DNA from: Streptomyces sp. AJS327
GTDB taxonomy: Bacteria > Actinomycetota > Actinomycetes > Streptomycetales > Streptomycetaceae
Direction of reading: 5' to 3'
Assembly: GCF_013450295.1 (NCBI RefSeq)
Contig: NZ_SKBR01000004.1
Coordinates: 248,001 to 312,000, forward strand
Length of the DNA stretch: 64,000 nucleotides
The notes under the pieces were generated by a model. It was not told the origin of the DNA, searched no databases, and worked only from the letters and a program-made list of their open reading frames with translations. Positions within the stretch are counted from its first letter, which is position 1. Each line of letters begins with the position of its first letter. The position numbers and the translations under genes are program-made. This document shows, in pieces, positions 8,912 through 17,170 of this stretch.

Positions 8912-9594
8912 CGGTGATGACCCGTCTCGTTCAGGAGGCTGCGGAAGTGGTCGGTGTGCTGAAGGACGAAGCGGATCGACAGGTAGCGGCCGGTTCGCGC
9001 CAGCAGACGGTTCAACGACCGCTGCGCGGGGGAGATGGCCGACCCGTCGGCGGCCGTAGGGTGTGCGCGTGCGCGGCGTTTGAGGAGCAGGAGCTGGTCC
9101 AGGTGTCGCTCGATGAAGTCCAGGTCGGCGGCGGGTGGGCGGGTGCCGAGCCATCGCCGGGCCTCGGTGGTGGTGAGGGATTCCCACACCGGCAGGTCAC
9201 GCGCGCCGTGTGGGGTCTGGGCCCACACCAGGTGCGGTAGACGCAGGTATCCGGGCGTGAGCGGTGGCGGTGTCAGGGAACAGGGACCGATGCGGGCGCG
9301 CGGTCCACGGCAGGTGGTGAGGTGGTCGGCCAGGGCCAGAGCGAGGCCGATGTTCTCCCCCTCGGTACCGTCGGGACACACCTCCACCGGTGCCCTGGCC
9401 GACGCGGTGCGGGCCTGCTCCGCCACGGTCGTTGGGCTGCTGGGCAGCCACCACAGGGTGGTGGCGTCGCGCACGCGACCTCCGGCGGGGACGGCTTGGC
9501 CGTCCGCTGTGTCTGGGGTGGTGGTGAGGTAGCCGGGCCCCGGGTGGGGCAGGACGAGGCCGATGTCGAGTCCGGTGAAGAACTTCTCCCTCAT
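8908..9594 (-). CDS. Conserved-looking protein of unknown function
   Basis: A 228-residue protein I do not recognise. It begins MREKFFTGLDIGLVLPHPG and has a basic, leucine-rich C-terminal half (residues 165-228) that looks helical. There is no signal peptide and no membrane segment. The ATG overlaps the stop of the SAHH-like gene (TGATG) and its stop overlaps the next methyltransferase start, so it is a true operon member and probably acts in the same pathway. Confidence 0.65.
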   Translation of the reverse strand: MREKFFTGLDIGLVLPHPGPGYLTTTPDTADGQAVPAGGRVRDATTLWWLPSSPTTVAEQARTASARAPVEVCPDGTEGENIGLALALADHLTTCRGPRARIGPCSLTPPPLTPGYLRLPHLVWAQTPHGARDLPVWESLTTTEARRWLGTRPPAADLDFIERHLDQLLLLKRRARAHPTAADGSAISPAQRSLNRLLARTGRYLSIRFVLQHTDHFRSLLNETGHHR

Positions 9595-11153
9595 CACTCG
9601 GCGTCCCCGCCGGTGGTGGCGTGATGGGGACCGAAGCGGGCGTAGTAGCGCTCCAGCAGGCCGGAGTCGCCCAGCACTTCGTCCGTGCGCGCCACGTTGT
9701 GCCCGGGGGCGAAGCCGTTGCCCTTCCGCGCGAGGGTGGCCGCACCCACCACGAGCGAGGCCATCACCAGGTCGGCGTACTTGTTCGGCAGGCTCTCGGC
9801 GAAGTGGAAGTTGATCGGAAAGCCGTCGGCCACGACGGTGACACGCGGACGAGGACTGTGCGGCATCTCCAGGTGGAAGCCGAGCCGACCAGCCGACCAG
9901 CAGGACTTGGCGGCACCCCGCAACCCGGTCAGATCGAACTCGCGGTCCCGGGAGGTGGTGGAGACCAGGTAGCAATCCCGCAGCAGGCTGACCGCGTGCT
10001 CAGCACCGAGGGACGTTCTTCCCGTACAGCCGACCACCAGCAGCGGCTGGTGGCGCCGCAGCAGCGCACACAGGTCCCGCCCGGTCTCGAAGCCTCGCTC
10101 CATCGCGGTGACCAACGCCTCGGTGGAGGCGTCGTGAACAGCCACGCGCATCCGGCGTTGCCGCAGAACCTCCGCCAGCTGTGAACCGATCCGCCCGAAC
10201 CCCAGCACCAGCGCCGCCTGCCCCTCCCACTTCTCCTCCGGCAGCAGGGCGGAGAGGTTACGCAGCGCCGCGTCCGCGATCCCGTAGGGCTCAACAGCCG
10301 CCTTCACGCGGGATTCAGCGACCGAGAAGATCGGTAGCGGCAGCGCGTCGAACCGTGCCAACTTCGCGATACCGGACGTGGTCTGCTCGACCAACCCGTC
10401 AAACTGGTCCAGCAGTCGCGGGCACCGCTCGATCAGCACGGGCAGGAGGTATCCCCCGTCATCGATCAACACCCCACGACGCCCCGCCTCCCCAGCGCGC
10501 CGCACGTGATCAGCCAGGGCCGCCTCGGCGCGCTGCCAGGGCCACACCGAAACCCCAAGGGCGCGCAGGTGCGCGTCCACCCGCAGCGTGTTCCGGTACC
10601 GGTAGCCCTTGTCCAGCACCGTCATCAGCCGCGGTGGCACACCCAGGCGCCGTAACGCGTCCACCAGCACCAGGAAATCCCTCATATGGTGCACCGCGAG
10701 AACCGGAGCCGTCCGCGAGAGGCAACCTGATGGCAGGTGCTGGGGCACCCCCACCGTCAACGGCATCTGCCCTGTCAGCTCGCGCCACTCCGCAGTCGTG
10801 AGCGGAATCCGCTGAACCAACCGCAACACGGCCTCCGCGCGTTGCCCCGTTCCCGGATCACCGATGACGGCACTCACCATGATGTTGCCCCGCTCACCCG
10901 TCTGGTCTGGCCCGGCCAGCAACCGCACCGTCAACCCGCATTCCAACCGCAGGGTCCGAAGACCAGGACCGTGCCTGACCACCTGTGTGCCGAAAGCCGT
11001 CTCCACAGCGGTGGTCACCCGCCGCACCATCTCCTCCGAGGCATCCACCTCACCGGCGCCGGGGAGTTCGGTGTTCACCGTGAACGTGACGCTACGACTC
11101 ACGGACGCGTCAGCAACGCCCGACACCGGCGACGCTCCGAGGGAAGAAGTCAT
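9594..11153 (-). CDS. S-adenosylhomocysteine-hydrolase-like NAD-binding protein
   Basis: A 519-residue protein in two parts. The C-terminal half has an NAD-binding Rossmann core (ALVLGFGRIGSQLAEVLR), preceded by an LIDDGGYLLP stretch and TTSGIAKL, and followed by NVARTDEVLGDSGL. This arrangement recalls adenosylhomocysteinase, where NAD redox chemistry cleaves the thioether. The first 160 residues are a separate domain I cannot name. I chose the ATG at 11153 because CTTGGAGG precedes it; 24 upstream codons are open but lack a site. It heads a chain with two methyltransferases and may remove or remodel their by-product, or use the same chemistry on a nucleoside. Confidence 0.6.
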   Translation of the reverse strand: MTSSLGASPVSGVADASVSRSVTFTVNTELPGAGEVDASEEMVRRVTTAVETAFGTQVVRHGPGLRTLRLECGLTVRLLAGPDQTGERGNIMVSAVIGDPGTGQRAEAVLRLVQRIPLTTAEWRELTGQMPLTVGVPQHLPSGCLSRTAPVLAVHHMRDFLVLVDALRRLGVPPRLMTVLDKGYRYRNTLRVDAHLRALGVSVWPWQRAEAALADHVRRAGEAGRRGVLIDDGGYLLPVLIERCPRLLDQFDGLVEQTTSGIAKLARFDALPLPIFSVAESRVKAAVEPYGIADAALRNLSALLPEEKWEGQAALVLGFGRIGSQLAEVLRQRRMRVAVHDASTEALVTAMERGFETGRDLCALLRRHQPLLVVGCTGRTSLGAEHAVSLLRDCYLVSTTSRDREFDLTGLRGAAKSCWSAGRLGFHLEMPHSPRPRVTVVADGFPINFHFAESLPNKYADLVMASLVVGAATLARKGNGFAPGHNVARTDEVLGDSGLLERYYARFGPHHATTGGDAE

Positions 11154-11237
11154 GGTCGAACCTCCAAGAACTGCGACACGGACAGGGCGTTGACCCGACC
11201 GGGCGGACTTCTCCGGCCGACTCACGGGCGGAGACGT

Positions 11238-12155
11238 TCAACTGGCGGGGCGGCGGGGCGGGTTGCGGAGCAGGAGGCAGTGGGTGGGGCGGCCGTGGGT
11301 CTGGGCCAGCTGCCACTGGTGGAGGACCTGCCAGCCGTCGCATATCGCGTCCAGGGCCGCATCGGTCAGTCCCACCGGAGTGGTGCCGTCGCTGAGGGCG
11401 GTCATCACGTACAGCCGTCCTCCGGGACGCAGCCAGCGGTGGCGGGCCCAGGTCGTCCAGGTGAGGGGACGTGGCAGGCAGTGGAGGCTGAGGCGGGTGG
11501 TGATCAGGTCCACCGTGCGGGGTGGGAAGGGCGGATCGCCAGGCATGGTGTCGCGGGTGAAGTCGTGCTGGGCGTAGCGAATGGTGGGTGGTGAGGCCCT
11601 GCGAGCGAGGGACACCTGTTCCGCGTCCCAGTCCAACCCGAGAGTGGTGTAACCCCAGTTGGCCAGGAGTCGGGTGAAGACACCGGTTCCGCAACCGACA
11701 TCGACCACGAGTCCGTCGCCGCCGCGTCCGAGCCGGGCGTGGAGTTTCTCCGTCTCCAGCTGGGTGATCAAACGGTCCGGGGGTCGCGGAAGCGCGGGTT
11801 GGGGAGCGGCGGTGCCGCCCCGGCCGTTGAGCAAGAGTTCGGGCGGGCCCGCCCCGGGGACGACCGCGCCCCGGCCGGGGAGGTAGTCGACCACGCCCTT
11901 CGCGGCCAGTTGAATCAGCGCGGAGCGCAGTGTCCAGGGAGTGGTGGACAACCTCCGGGCGAGGGGGCGTTGGATCAGACGGTCACCGGGTTGCAACTGC
12001 CCGGTGCTGATGGCGAAGTGAATGCGCCGCGCGACGCGGTCGGCTGCGGTCGGCCTGCGCGCGGCGGATAAGGGCGTGGACGGCACACCGGACTCCAGAC
12101 ACGAACGGGGCGGGTAGGGACAGGGCGACTGAACACAGCCCGAGGTGCGACTCAC
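11238..12155 (-). CDS. GntR-type wHTH fused to a SAM methyltransferase
   Basis: A 305-residue fusion. Residues 35-105 form a GntR-like winged helix (RVARRIHFAISTGQLQPGD, then LARRLSTTPWTLRSALIQL). Residues 145-300 are a class I methyltransferase with VVDVGCGTGVFTRLL, TLGLDWDAEQ and RPGGRLYVMTAL. I know of no standard family with this order. It may be a regulator that senses SAM or a substrate through a methyltransferase fold, or an enzyme with autoregulation. The start is uncertain: a GTG at 12086 would trim the N-terminus without touching the wHTH. It lies just upstream of the SAHH-like gene on the same strand. Confidence 0.65.
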   Translation of the reverse strand: MSRTSGCVQSPCPYPPRSCLESGVPSTPLSAARRPTAADRVARRIHFAISTGQLQPGDRLIQRPLARRLSTTPWTLRSALIQLAAKGVVDYLPGRGAVVPGAGPPELLLNGRGGTAAPQPALPRPPDRLITQLETEKLHARLGRGGDGLVVDVGCGTGVFTRLLANWGYTTLGLDWDAEQVSLARRASPPTIRYAQHDFTRDTMPGDPPFPPRTVDLITTRLSLHCLPRPLTWTTWARHRWLRPGGRLYVMTALSDGTTPVGLTDAALDAICDGWQVLHQWQLAQTHGRPTHCLLLRNPPRRPAS

Positions 12156-12267
12156 CGCTACTCACCGCGACACAGGGGTGAGCGCGAGAACGAGGCTCCG
12201 GGCCGGGGCCGGGCGGGGGTCCGCTCGTTTCGGAAGCCGACGGCCACCACGGGTGGAGTGGGTCCGT

Positions 12268-13311
12268 TCAGCGGCACCACGCGGCGCCTTGGTGCTCAAC
12301 CGGTGGGATCGTGGCGGCCATGGCTCCTCCCCCCGCGTCTGAGCGGTGGCGGGCCTGTTCGCCAGCGGGGTTCATAAGTAGGCGATGAGCGCCGGTGGTT
12401 GGGGGAATACGGGGTGCGTGTGGTGGGTCACGGCGGGTCCCCGTCAGGAGCGCTCCGCGTGCGTCGGCCACCAGGTGACGGCTGACGCCCGCTGGTTCGG
12501 CCGTGTGGAAGGCGCGGGCGAGCAGTTCGGCCCGCCGTACGGCGTCGGTTCCGTGGCTGTAGTGGACGGCGAAGGTCGACTCGAAGAGCGGCAGCGGGTC
12601 CCGGTGCCCGGGCAGGGTCAGGACGCTGAGCGCGTTGCCCAGGGTCGGCGGCGCGTACCGCAGGGGCAGCACCCGCAGGGTGAGCAGGTCACGGCCGGAC
12701 AGGTGCAGCAGGTACTCCAACTGGTCGGCCATCACGTGCGCGCCACCGACCGGTCGACGCAACACCGCCTTGTCCAGCAGCAGTTGGCGCAGAGCCGTCT
12801 GCCCTGGTCTGGCGGGGCGGTCCGCTTCGGCCGCGCTGTCCCGACGGCCCAGAAGCGGCCGGGCGGACGCGGAGGCGAGCGCGGCCTGGTAGGCGCGGGT
12901 GCGCAGCGGCGCGGGGATGAGGGCGGCGGTGTAGGCGCGGGTCAGCGTGCTGTGGGCCTCCAGACCGGCGAGCCGCTCGATGTGCCCCGGACCCAGGTCG
13001 CGGATCGGCGCCCCGTCAGCCCGGTCGGCCTCGGCCAGCTCGCCCGCCGGGTTCCGCGCTGGCTCCCCGGCGGCCAACAGGTGGGTGAGCGCCCGACGTT
13101 CGCCAGGATCGTGGACACCGTAGACCTCCAGCAGCCCCCTCAACGTGCCCTGGTCGAGGGGGTGCAGCCCCTGCTCAACGAAGCTGAGAGCGGCGGCCGT
13201 TAACCCCGCTCGCCGTGCGGCCCGGGCGAGACGGGTGCTGGAGCGGCCCGTCATCCGGTGCTGACGCAACGCGGCCCCCAGCACCACCCGCGCCACCGTC
13301 CCCCGCCTCAC
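12268..13311 (-). CDS. XRE-family regulator with DUF5753-like ligand domain
   Basis: About 347 residues. The N-terminus has an HTH-like segment (LGAALRQHRMTGRSSTRLA to LSFVEQGLHPLD) and the body has the DUF5753 pattern, including TLTRAYTAALIPAPLRTRAY, QLEYLLHLSGRDLLTLRVLPL and FESTFAVHYSH. Such proteins are abundant in Streptomyces and often pair with small DUF397 proteins, but none is adjacent here. The start is chosen at a GTG just before RRGTVARVV; other GTG codons upstream are possible. Upstream in-frame sequence looks non-coding. Confidence 0.65.
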   Translation of the reverse strand: MRRGTVARVVLGAALRQHRMTGRSSTRLARAARRAGLTAAALSFVEQGLHPLDQGTLRGLLEVYGVHDPGERRALTHLLAAGEPARNPAGELAEADRADGAPIRDLGPGHIERLAGLEAHSTLTRAYTAALIPAPLRTRAYQAALASASARPLLGRRDSAAEADRPARPGQTALRQLLLDKAVLRRPVGGAHVMADQLEYLLHLSGRDLLTLRVLPLRYAPPTLGNALSVLTLPGHRDPLPLFESTFAVHYSHGTDAVRRAELLARAFHTAEPAGVSRHLVADARGALLTGTRRDPPHAPRIPPTTGAHRLLMNPAGEQARHRSDAGGGAMAATIPPVEHQGAAWCR

Positions 13312-13558
13312 CGGAACATCACCCACTCCGCCACACGCGAACGAAGCGGAGCCGATCGACCGTCCCAAGGCGCACGGATCGCGAACTTCACGAACAACTC
13401 CCAAGCGGTCTCGCGGACAGAACAGATGGACACGCACATCCCCTGGCAAACCCGTAGGAGAAGGGGAGGGGCGGTGGTCAGTACGGCGTGGGCGGCCCAG
13501 CAGGCGCCGGGCGCGGACGAGGTCGGCTCCGCGAGCGGGCACGTGACCCACGACGCCG

Positions 13559-13780
13559 TCACGGCACCCCGCCCCCGGATCGCAGGCGAACCGTCAACTC
13601 GCCGGGTACACGGTTCACTTCCTCCACTCGTGGTCGGGCCGAGGTTCGGTGCAGCGGACACGAGCAGGGCGGAAACGCGATCGGCTGCGGCATCAGCCCA
13701 GGACGCGCGCCGTCGAACGACCGCCGCTCGTCCCAGGTCCGCCCGCCGTCACGCGAGACGCGGAAGGTGATCTTGCTCAT
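13559..13780 (-). CDS. Small hypothetical protein
   Basis: A 73-residue frame starting MSKITFRVSRDGGRTWDER, with AGAGGGG upstream of the ATG. The N-terminal 20 residues read as a beta-hairpin-like segment; the rest is proline- and arginine-rich. I do not recognise a family. It sits between regulator genes in the accessory block. Confidence 0.45.
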   Translation of the reverse strand: MSKITFRVSRDGGRTWDERRSFDGARPGLMPQPIAFPPCSCPLHRTSARPRVEEVNRVPGELTVRLRSGGGVP

Positions 13781-14307
13781 CTCGTGACCCCTCTCTTTCG
13801 CGGGCGTGCTTGTCGAACCAGATGCGGGGCGCCGCTACTTCGGAAACATCTGTGGCGCCGACTCGTTCGACGCCGCACGACACGAGTAGGTGGTTGCCTA
13901 AGCCGCGTTGGGCCCTGGTGGCCCAAGGACCGGTTCGGAGATGAACCTCTCCGTGGCCGGGTCCACCAAGTTCCACGTCGCTCCGGAAGGCTGGTTCGAC
14001 GCGAGAGCTGGCTGCTCCTAGGGCTGCTGCTCATGGCTGGCCTCGGCTTCGTGAGAGGGAGCGGGGAGAGGGCCAGCGGTAAGGAATCGAAGCGTCCGTG
14101 ACCCGCGTGCTGGCTCTCACGGTTCCATGTGAACCACCGTGGCCGCTGTCCAAGTTGGACCGCAAGCGGTTCTCCAGTGAAAATTCACTGAGACTACGAA
14201 GTGGACTATGCGGCAACATGCGCAGCGGACTGCCCCGCATGCTCAGGGGGTATCAGCCCTGACGCAGAGGGCGACGCGCCACGCACGACGACGTAAGGAA
14301 GACGCTC
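13781..14307. other. Gene-free accessory stretch
   Basis: About 530 bases without a frame I can support. A 26-codon rightward frame at 13954 lacks a good ribosome-binding site. The region just before 14308 carries GTAAGGAAGACG, the likely ribosome-binding site of the next regulator gene. Confidence 0.4.
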
Positions 14308-15204
14308 ATGGGGGCGAAGTTGGGAGCCACTGGTCGACGACTCGAACTCGGCATCCAGTTGCGACATTTGCGCGAGAACTGCCCACCAACGGAGAAGGAC
14401 AGAACCCTCGGCATGACTCGGAAGGAGGCAGTCCGGGGGCTCAAGGGGATCTCAGAGGCGACGTTGTCCCGTATCGAAGGCGGTGAGATCAACTTCCGAC
14501 GAAACGTCGGGAACTTGAGAACCCTCCTGAAGCGGTACAGCGTCACCGACCCCGAGCTTGTGGAGCAGCTCGTGGAGTTGAACCGGGATGCTCCGGGGGA
14601 AGACTGGCTCACCCAGTACCGCAGCTTCATGCCCACCGGCATGCCGCACTACGTCGGTCTCGAAGCGGAGGCGATAGCGATCACCGCGTACCATCCGACA
14701 CTGGTGTACGGGGTACTTCAGACGCAGCGATACGCCAAGGCGCTACTGGAGGCGCATCGCCCCGTGGAGGACACCACGGCCGAATCGGTGAAGCGCAACC
14801 TCGAACTGCGCATGGAGCGCAAGGAGCGCGTGTTGCGCCCGGAGGGTCGGCCCCCTGCCCGTCTTCGGATCATCCTCGGGGAAGCGGCCTTGCGAACCCC
14901 GTACGGAGACGATGGCGTGATGCGAGAGCAGTACCAGGAGATCGTCGGGCTGGCGAAGAAGGATCACGTCTCGTTGCAGGTCATGCCCTTCCGTCGCGGG
15001 TACAGGTCGAATAATGACTTCACGATCCTGAACCTGGGCGCGCTTCCGGCCCGTGTGCAGACCGATAATGCATGGGGAGCTGTCTCCACGTCAGACAAGC
15101 CCCGAGAGGTGGACCGGTTCTCGCGCCGGTTCGACGCGATGGTGGGTGTAGCTCTGGGCGTGGAGGAAACTATCGATTTCCTGGAAGAACTGACAAAAGG
15201 GTGA
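14308..15204 (+). CDS. XRE-family regulator with DUF5753 domain
   Basis: A 298-residue regulator. The HTH covers about residues 13-60 (IQLRHLRENC, then GISEATLSRIEGGEINFRR). The DUF5753 domain fills the rest, with YHPTLVYGVLQTQRYAKAL, LRIILGEAALRTPYG, VSLQVMPFRRGY and VEETIDFLEEL. It resembles the WhiJ/AbaA-type regulators of Streptomyces development and secondary metabolism. Its stop overlaps the start of a DUF397 gene (GTGA), the usual partner. Ligand unknown. Confidence 0.85.
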   Translation: MGAKLGATGRRLELGIQLRHLRENCPPTEKDRTLGMTRKEAVRGLKGISEATLSRIEGGEINFRRNVGNLRTLLKRYSVTDPELVEQLVELNRDAPGEDWLTQYRSFMPTGMPHYVGLEAEAIAITAYHPTLVYGVLQTQRYAKALLEAHRPVEDTTAESVKRNLELRMERKERVLRPEGRPPARLRIILGEAALRTPYGDDGVMREQYQEIVGLAKKDHVSLQVMPFRRGYRSNNDFTILNLGALPARVQTDNAWGAVSTSDKPREVDRFSRRFDAMVGVALGVEETIDFLEELTKG

Positions 15205-15446
15205 AAGTTATCAATACGGATATCGCGATCCATGAGCTGCCCCCAGAGGGCGCGTGGTTCAAGTCGTCGTACAGCGACGGCACTGGCAACAACTGCATCG
15301 AGGTCGCCGGCCGGAGCAGCCGGATCTACGTTCGGGACTCCAAGCAGCGGAAGAAGGGCACCTCCGCGCTGGTCTTCTCTCCGTCCACGTTCTCGGCGTT
15401 CACAGAGGGCCTGCGGGCTGGTGGCATCGGCCTTGGTTGCCCGTAG
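15201..15446 (+). CDS. DUF397 protein
   Basis: An 81-residue DUF397 protein with the hallmark WFKSSYSDGTGNNCIEVA, IYVRDSK and the alternating FSPSTFSAF segment. The GTG start overlaps the stop of the DUF5753 regulator, so the pair is co-translated. DUF397 proteins are thought to act as partners or antagonists of the neighbouring XRE regulator. A strong terminator follows. Confidence 0.85.
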   Translation: MKVINTDIAIHELPPEGAWFKSSYSDGTGNNCIEVAGRSSRIYVRDSKQRKKGTSALVFSPSTFSAFTEGLRAGGIGLGCP

Positions 15447-15463
15447 CTGACCGCCCGAGATGA

Positions 15464-15502
15464 GAGGTGGTCCCCCGTAGGAGTGTTGCGGGGGACCACC
15501 TC
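15464..15502 (+). terminator. Intrinsic terminator after the DUF5753-DUF397 pair
   Basis: A perfect 14-bp inverted repeat (15464-15477 with 15489-15502) around an 11-base loop, 18 bases after the DUF397 stop. GC-rich stems without a long U-tract are typical of Streptomyces terminators. Confidence 0.85.
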
Positions 15503-15769
15503 GTCCTACCTTCACCCACGTCTCCAGCACCTCGCGGTCTAACGATGATGTGACGTACTTCTTGTCCTGGTCGCACTGAAGTTGACGATCTCGACGCCTG
15601 CGAACGCGACGGCACGACGGCCGTTGCTTGGTTCCCTTGGCGAGCCAGAACCGGTACACCGGGGAATAGGGCCCCAGGCTGGCAGGCGAGTCGCCACCGC
15701 TTCCCCCGTCGCCTTTCCCGTGGACAAATCACGGGACCGTCTTGATGAGTACCTGGAAGGACTGTACGA

Positions 15770-16000
15770 GTGACCAAACCCCATGGCCTGACAGCACCGC
15801 AACTCGAAGGCGTTGTCTGGCAGAAGTCGAGCTACAGCGGCAGTGGCGAGTCACAGTGCGTCGAGATTGCTGATGTGCTCCAGCGCCACAGGGGCATCGC
15901 TGTCCGCGACTCGAAAAACCCCTCCGGGTCTGCGCTGCTGCTCTCTGTCGGGGCGTTCGCAGACTTCATTGCTGATGTGAGTTCCGGCAGGGCCGGTTGA
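15770..16000 (+). CDS. DUF397 protein (second, orphan copy)
   Basis: A 76-residue DUF397 protein with VVWQKSSYSGSGESQCVEIA, IAVRDSKNP and LLLSVGAFADFI. The GTG start has GGAAGG upstream. It stands alone about 320 bases after the first DUF397 gene and is closed by its own terminator, so it may be a second partner for one of the nearby DUF5753 regulators. Confidence 0.8.
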   Translation: MTKPHGLTAPQLEGVVWQKSSYSGSGESQCVEIADVLQRHRGIAVRDSKNPSGSALLLSVGAFADFIADVSSGRAG

Positions 16001-16022
16001 TCTGAGACCCCATTACGAAGAG

Positions 16023-16061
16023 GGCCCGTATCCTCCGGTCCACATTCGGAGGATACGGGCC
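16023..16061 (+). terminator. Intrinsic terminator after second DUF397 gene
   Basis: A perfect 15-bp inverted repeat (16023-16037 with 16047-16061) around a 9-base loop, about 20 bases after the stop codon. Confidence 0.85.
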
Positions 16062-16118
16062 ATTCGTATGTGACATACCCGCCGTGGCTGTTGCTGAGTA
16101 CGTTTGCGGAGGTGTGCC

Positions 16119-16319
16119 GTGGAACCCGTATCCAGAACAGAATTGGCCACCGCATTGCAATGGCTGCGTGAGAGAAACCGTGAAACCTGGAACGCGGGTT
16201 GCTCGGCCAATGCTTCGAAAAATGCCCATTGTGCGACGCTCCTCCGGATCCTCAGCCGCCCTGGGGCGCACCGGTGCCTCCGAGGCGACCTGTGCGCCAG
16301 GCTCGATCAACTACTTTAG
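16119..16319 (+). CDS. Small hypothetical protein
   Basis: A 66-residue frame with a GTG start preceded by GGAGG at ideal spacing. The N-terminus TELATALQWLRERNRETWN looks like an amphipathic helix and four cysteines follow. No family is recognised. Supported mainly by the ribosome-binding site. Confidence 0.4.
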   Translation: MEPVSRTELATALQWLRERNRETWNAGCSANASKNAHCATLLRILSRPGAHRCLRGDLCARLDQLL

Positions 16320-16360
16320 GATCGATGTGTGTTGATCGCTTGCGGAGGAGGGAGGTGAGA

Positions 16361-16510
16361 GTGGCTAAGCGTGCACAACGCCCCTGTCGGGGCAAGAGGA
16401 GCAGGCAGCGGGATACCGCCACATTAACGAAGGAACGGGAGCGAACGACCTTCGAACTCACAATACCTTTTGTGACCGTAAAGTACGTCCGCTCCCGTGA
16501 CATGAGTTGA
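16361..16510 (+). CDS. Small basic peptide gene
   Basis: A 49-residue, strongly basic peptide (starting AKRAQRPCRGKRSRQR after the initiator) behind a run of Shine-Dalgarno-like purines, GGAGGAGGGAGG. A stem-loop follows its stop. It could be a small nucleic-acid-binding protein; that is only a guess from its charge. Confidence 0.45.
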   Translation: MAKRAQRPCRGKRSRQRDTATLTKERERTTFELTIPFVTVKYVRSRDMS

Positions 16511-16518
16511 CTGCTAGC

Positions 16519-16567
16519 AGAGAGGGCCGTTCCCCGCCTGGTTCGCGCCATGGGGGCGGTCCTCTCT
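16519..16567 (+). terminator. Stem-loop after the small basic peptide gene
   Basis: Arms 16519-16529 and 16557-16567 pair over 11 bp with one G-U wobble. A further CCCC/GGGG pairing lies inside the loop. It begins 8 bases after the stop codon. Confidence 0.6.
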
Positions 16568-16666
16568 GGAGAGTCGCGGCAATGACCTAAGTACATGCCG
16601 GAAATGGATTATGCAACGCTCGGTGGTCTGTGCGTCAAGTCTTAAGAGTCAATCCGCCCTGGGCGA

Positions 16667-17170
16667 TCAGTTGCCGTACGGGTTCACCTTCGTCGTGTTG
16701 TCGCTGGTCAGGGCTCCCCACGCGGCGAGGTGGTAGCGGGAGGGGCGGGAGGTGTGGCGGCCGATGCGACACTGTTCGCCGTCAGCACCGAGGGTCGCGG
16801 CGGTGCGGTGGAGGAACCGGTCGTATTGCTCGTGCCAGGCCACGGTCGATCCCGGGTCGCGGTAGGCGTCGAAGCGGGCGAAGGCCAGGGCGGCGATCTC
16901 GTGGACGAGATGGTGATGGTCGCGCCAGCAGGGCGGGATGATCTGGTGGGGCTGCCAGGCGTAAGTGCGGTTCAGCCAGCCGCAGACGTGGTCGAGCCAG
17001 GCCAGAACCTCGGCTGCCAGGTCGGTGGGGAGTTCTCCCACGTCCCAGGGGTGGGGTGCTTCGATGAGAGGTTCGGGGTCACTGATGGCCAGGTAGTGGT
17101 CGGCCAGCGCGGGCGGCATCGGGGGGAAGCGTTCGAGTGGAAGGGCCACGTCGCGGCCCGGGTTGTGCAT
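16667..17170 (-). CDS. DUF4913-like conjugative-element protein
   Basis: A 167-residue protein. The stretch VLAWLDHVCGWLNRTYAW, then PPCWRDHHHLVHEIAAL and AWHEQYDRFLHR fits the pattern of the DUF4913 family common on actinobacterial conjugative elements (helical, with conserved W and H). Its ATG overlaps the stop of the VirD4-like gene by one base (TGATG), so it is the last visible gene of the transfer operon. Function unknown. Confidence 0.6.
   Translation of the reverse strand: MHNPGRDVALPLERFPPMPPALADHYLAISDPEPLIEAPHPWDVGELPTDLAAEVLAWLDHVCGWLNRTYAWQPHQIIPPCWRDHHHLVHEIAALAFARFDAYRDPGSTVAWHEQYDRFLHRTAATLGADGEQCRIGRHTSRPSRYHLAAWGALTSDNTTKVNPYGN

Noticed and set aside
13954..14032. Short rightward frame starting MNLSVAG
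   Set aside because: No ribosome-binding site or conservation evidence.
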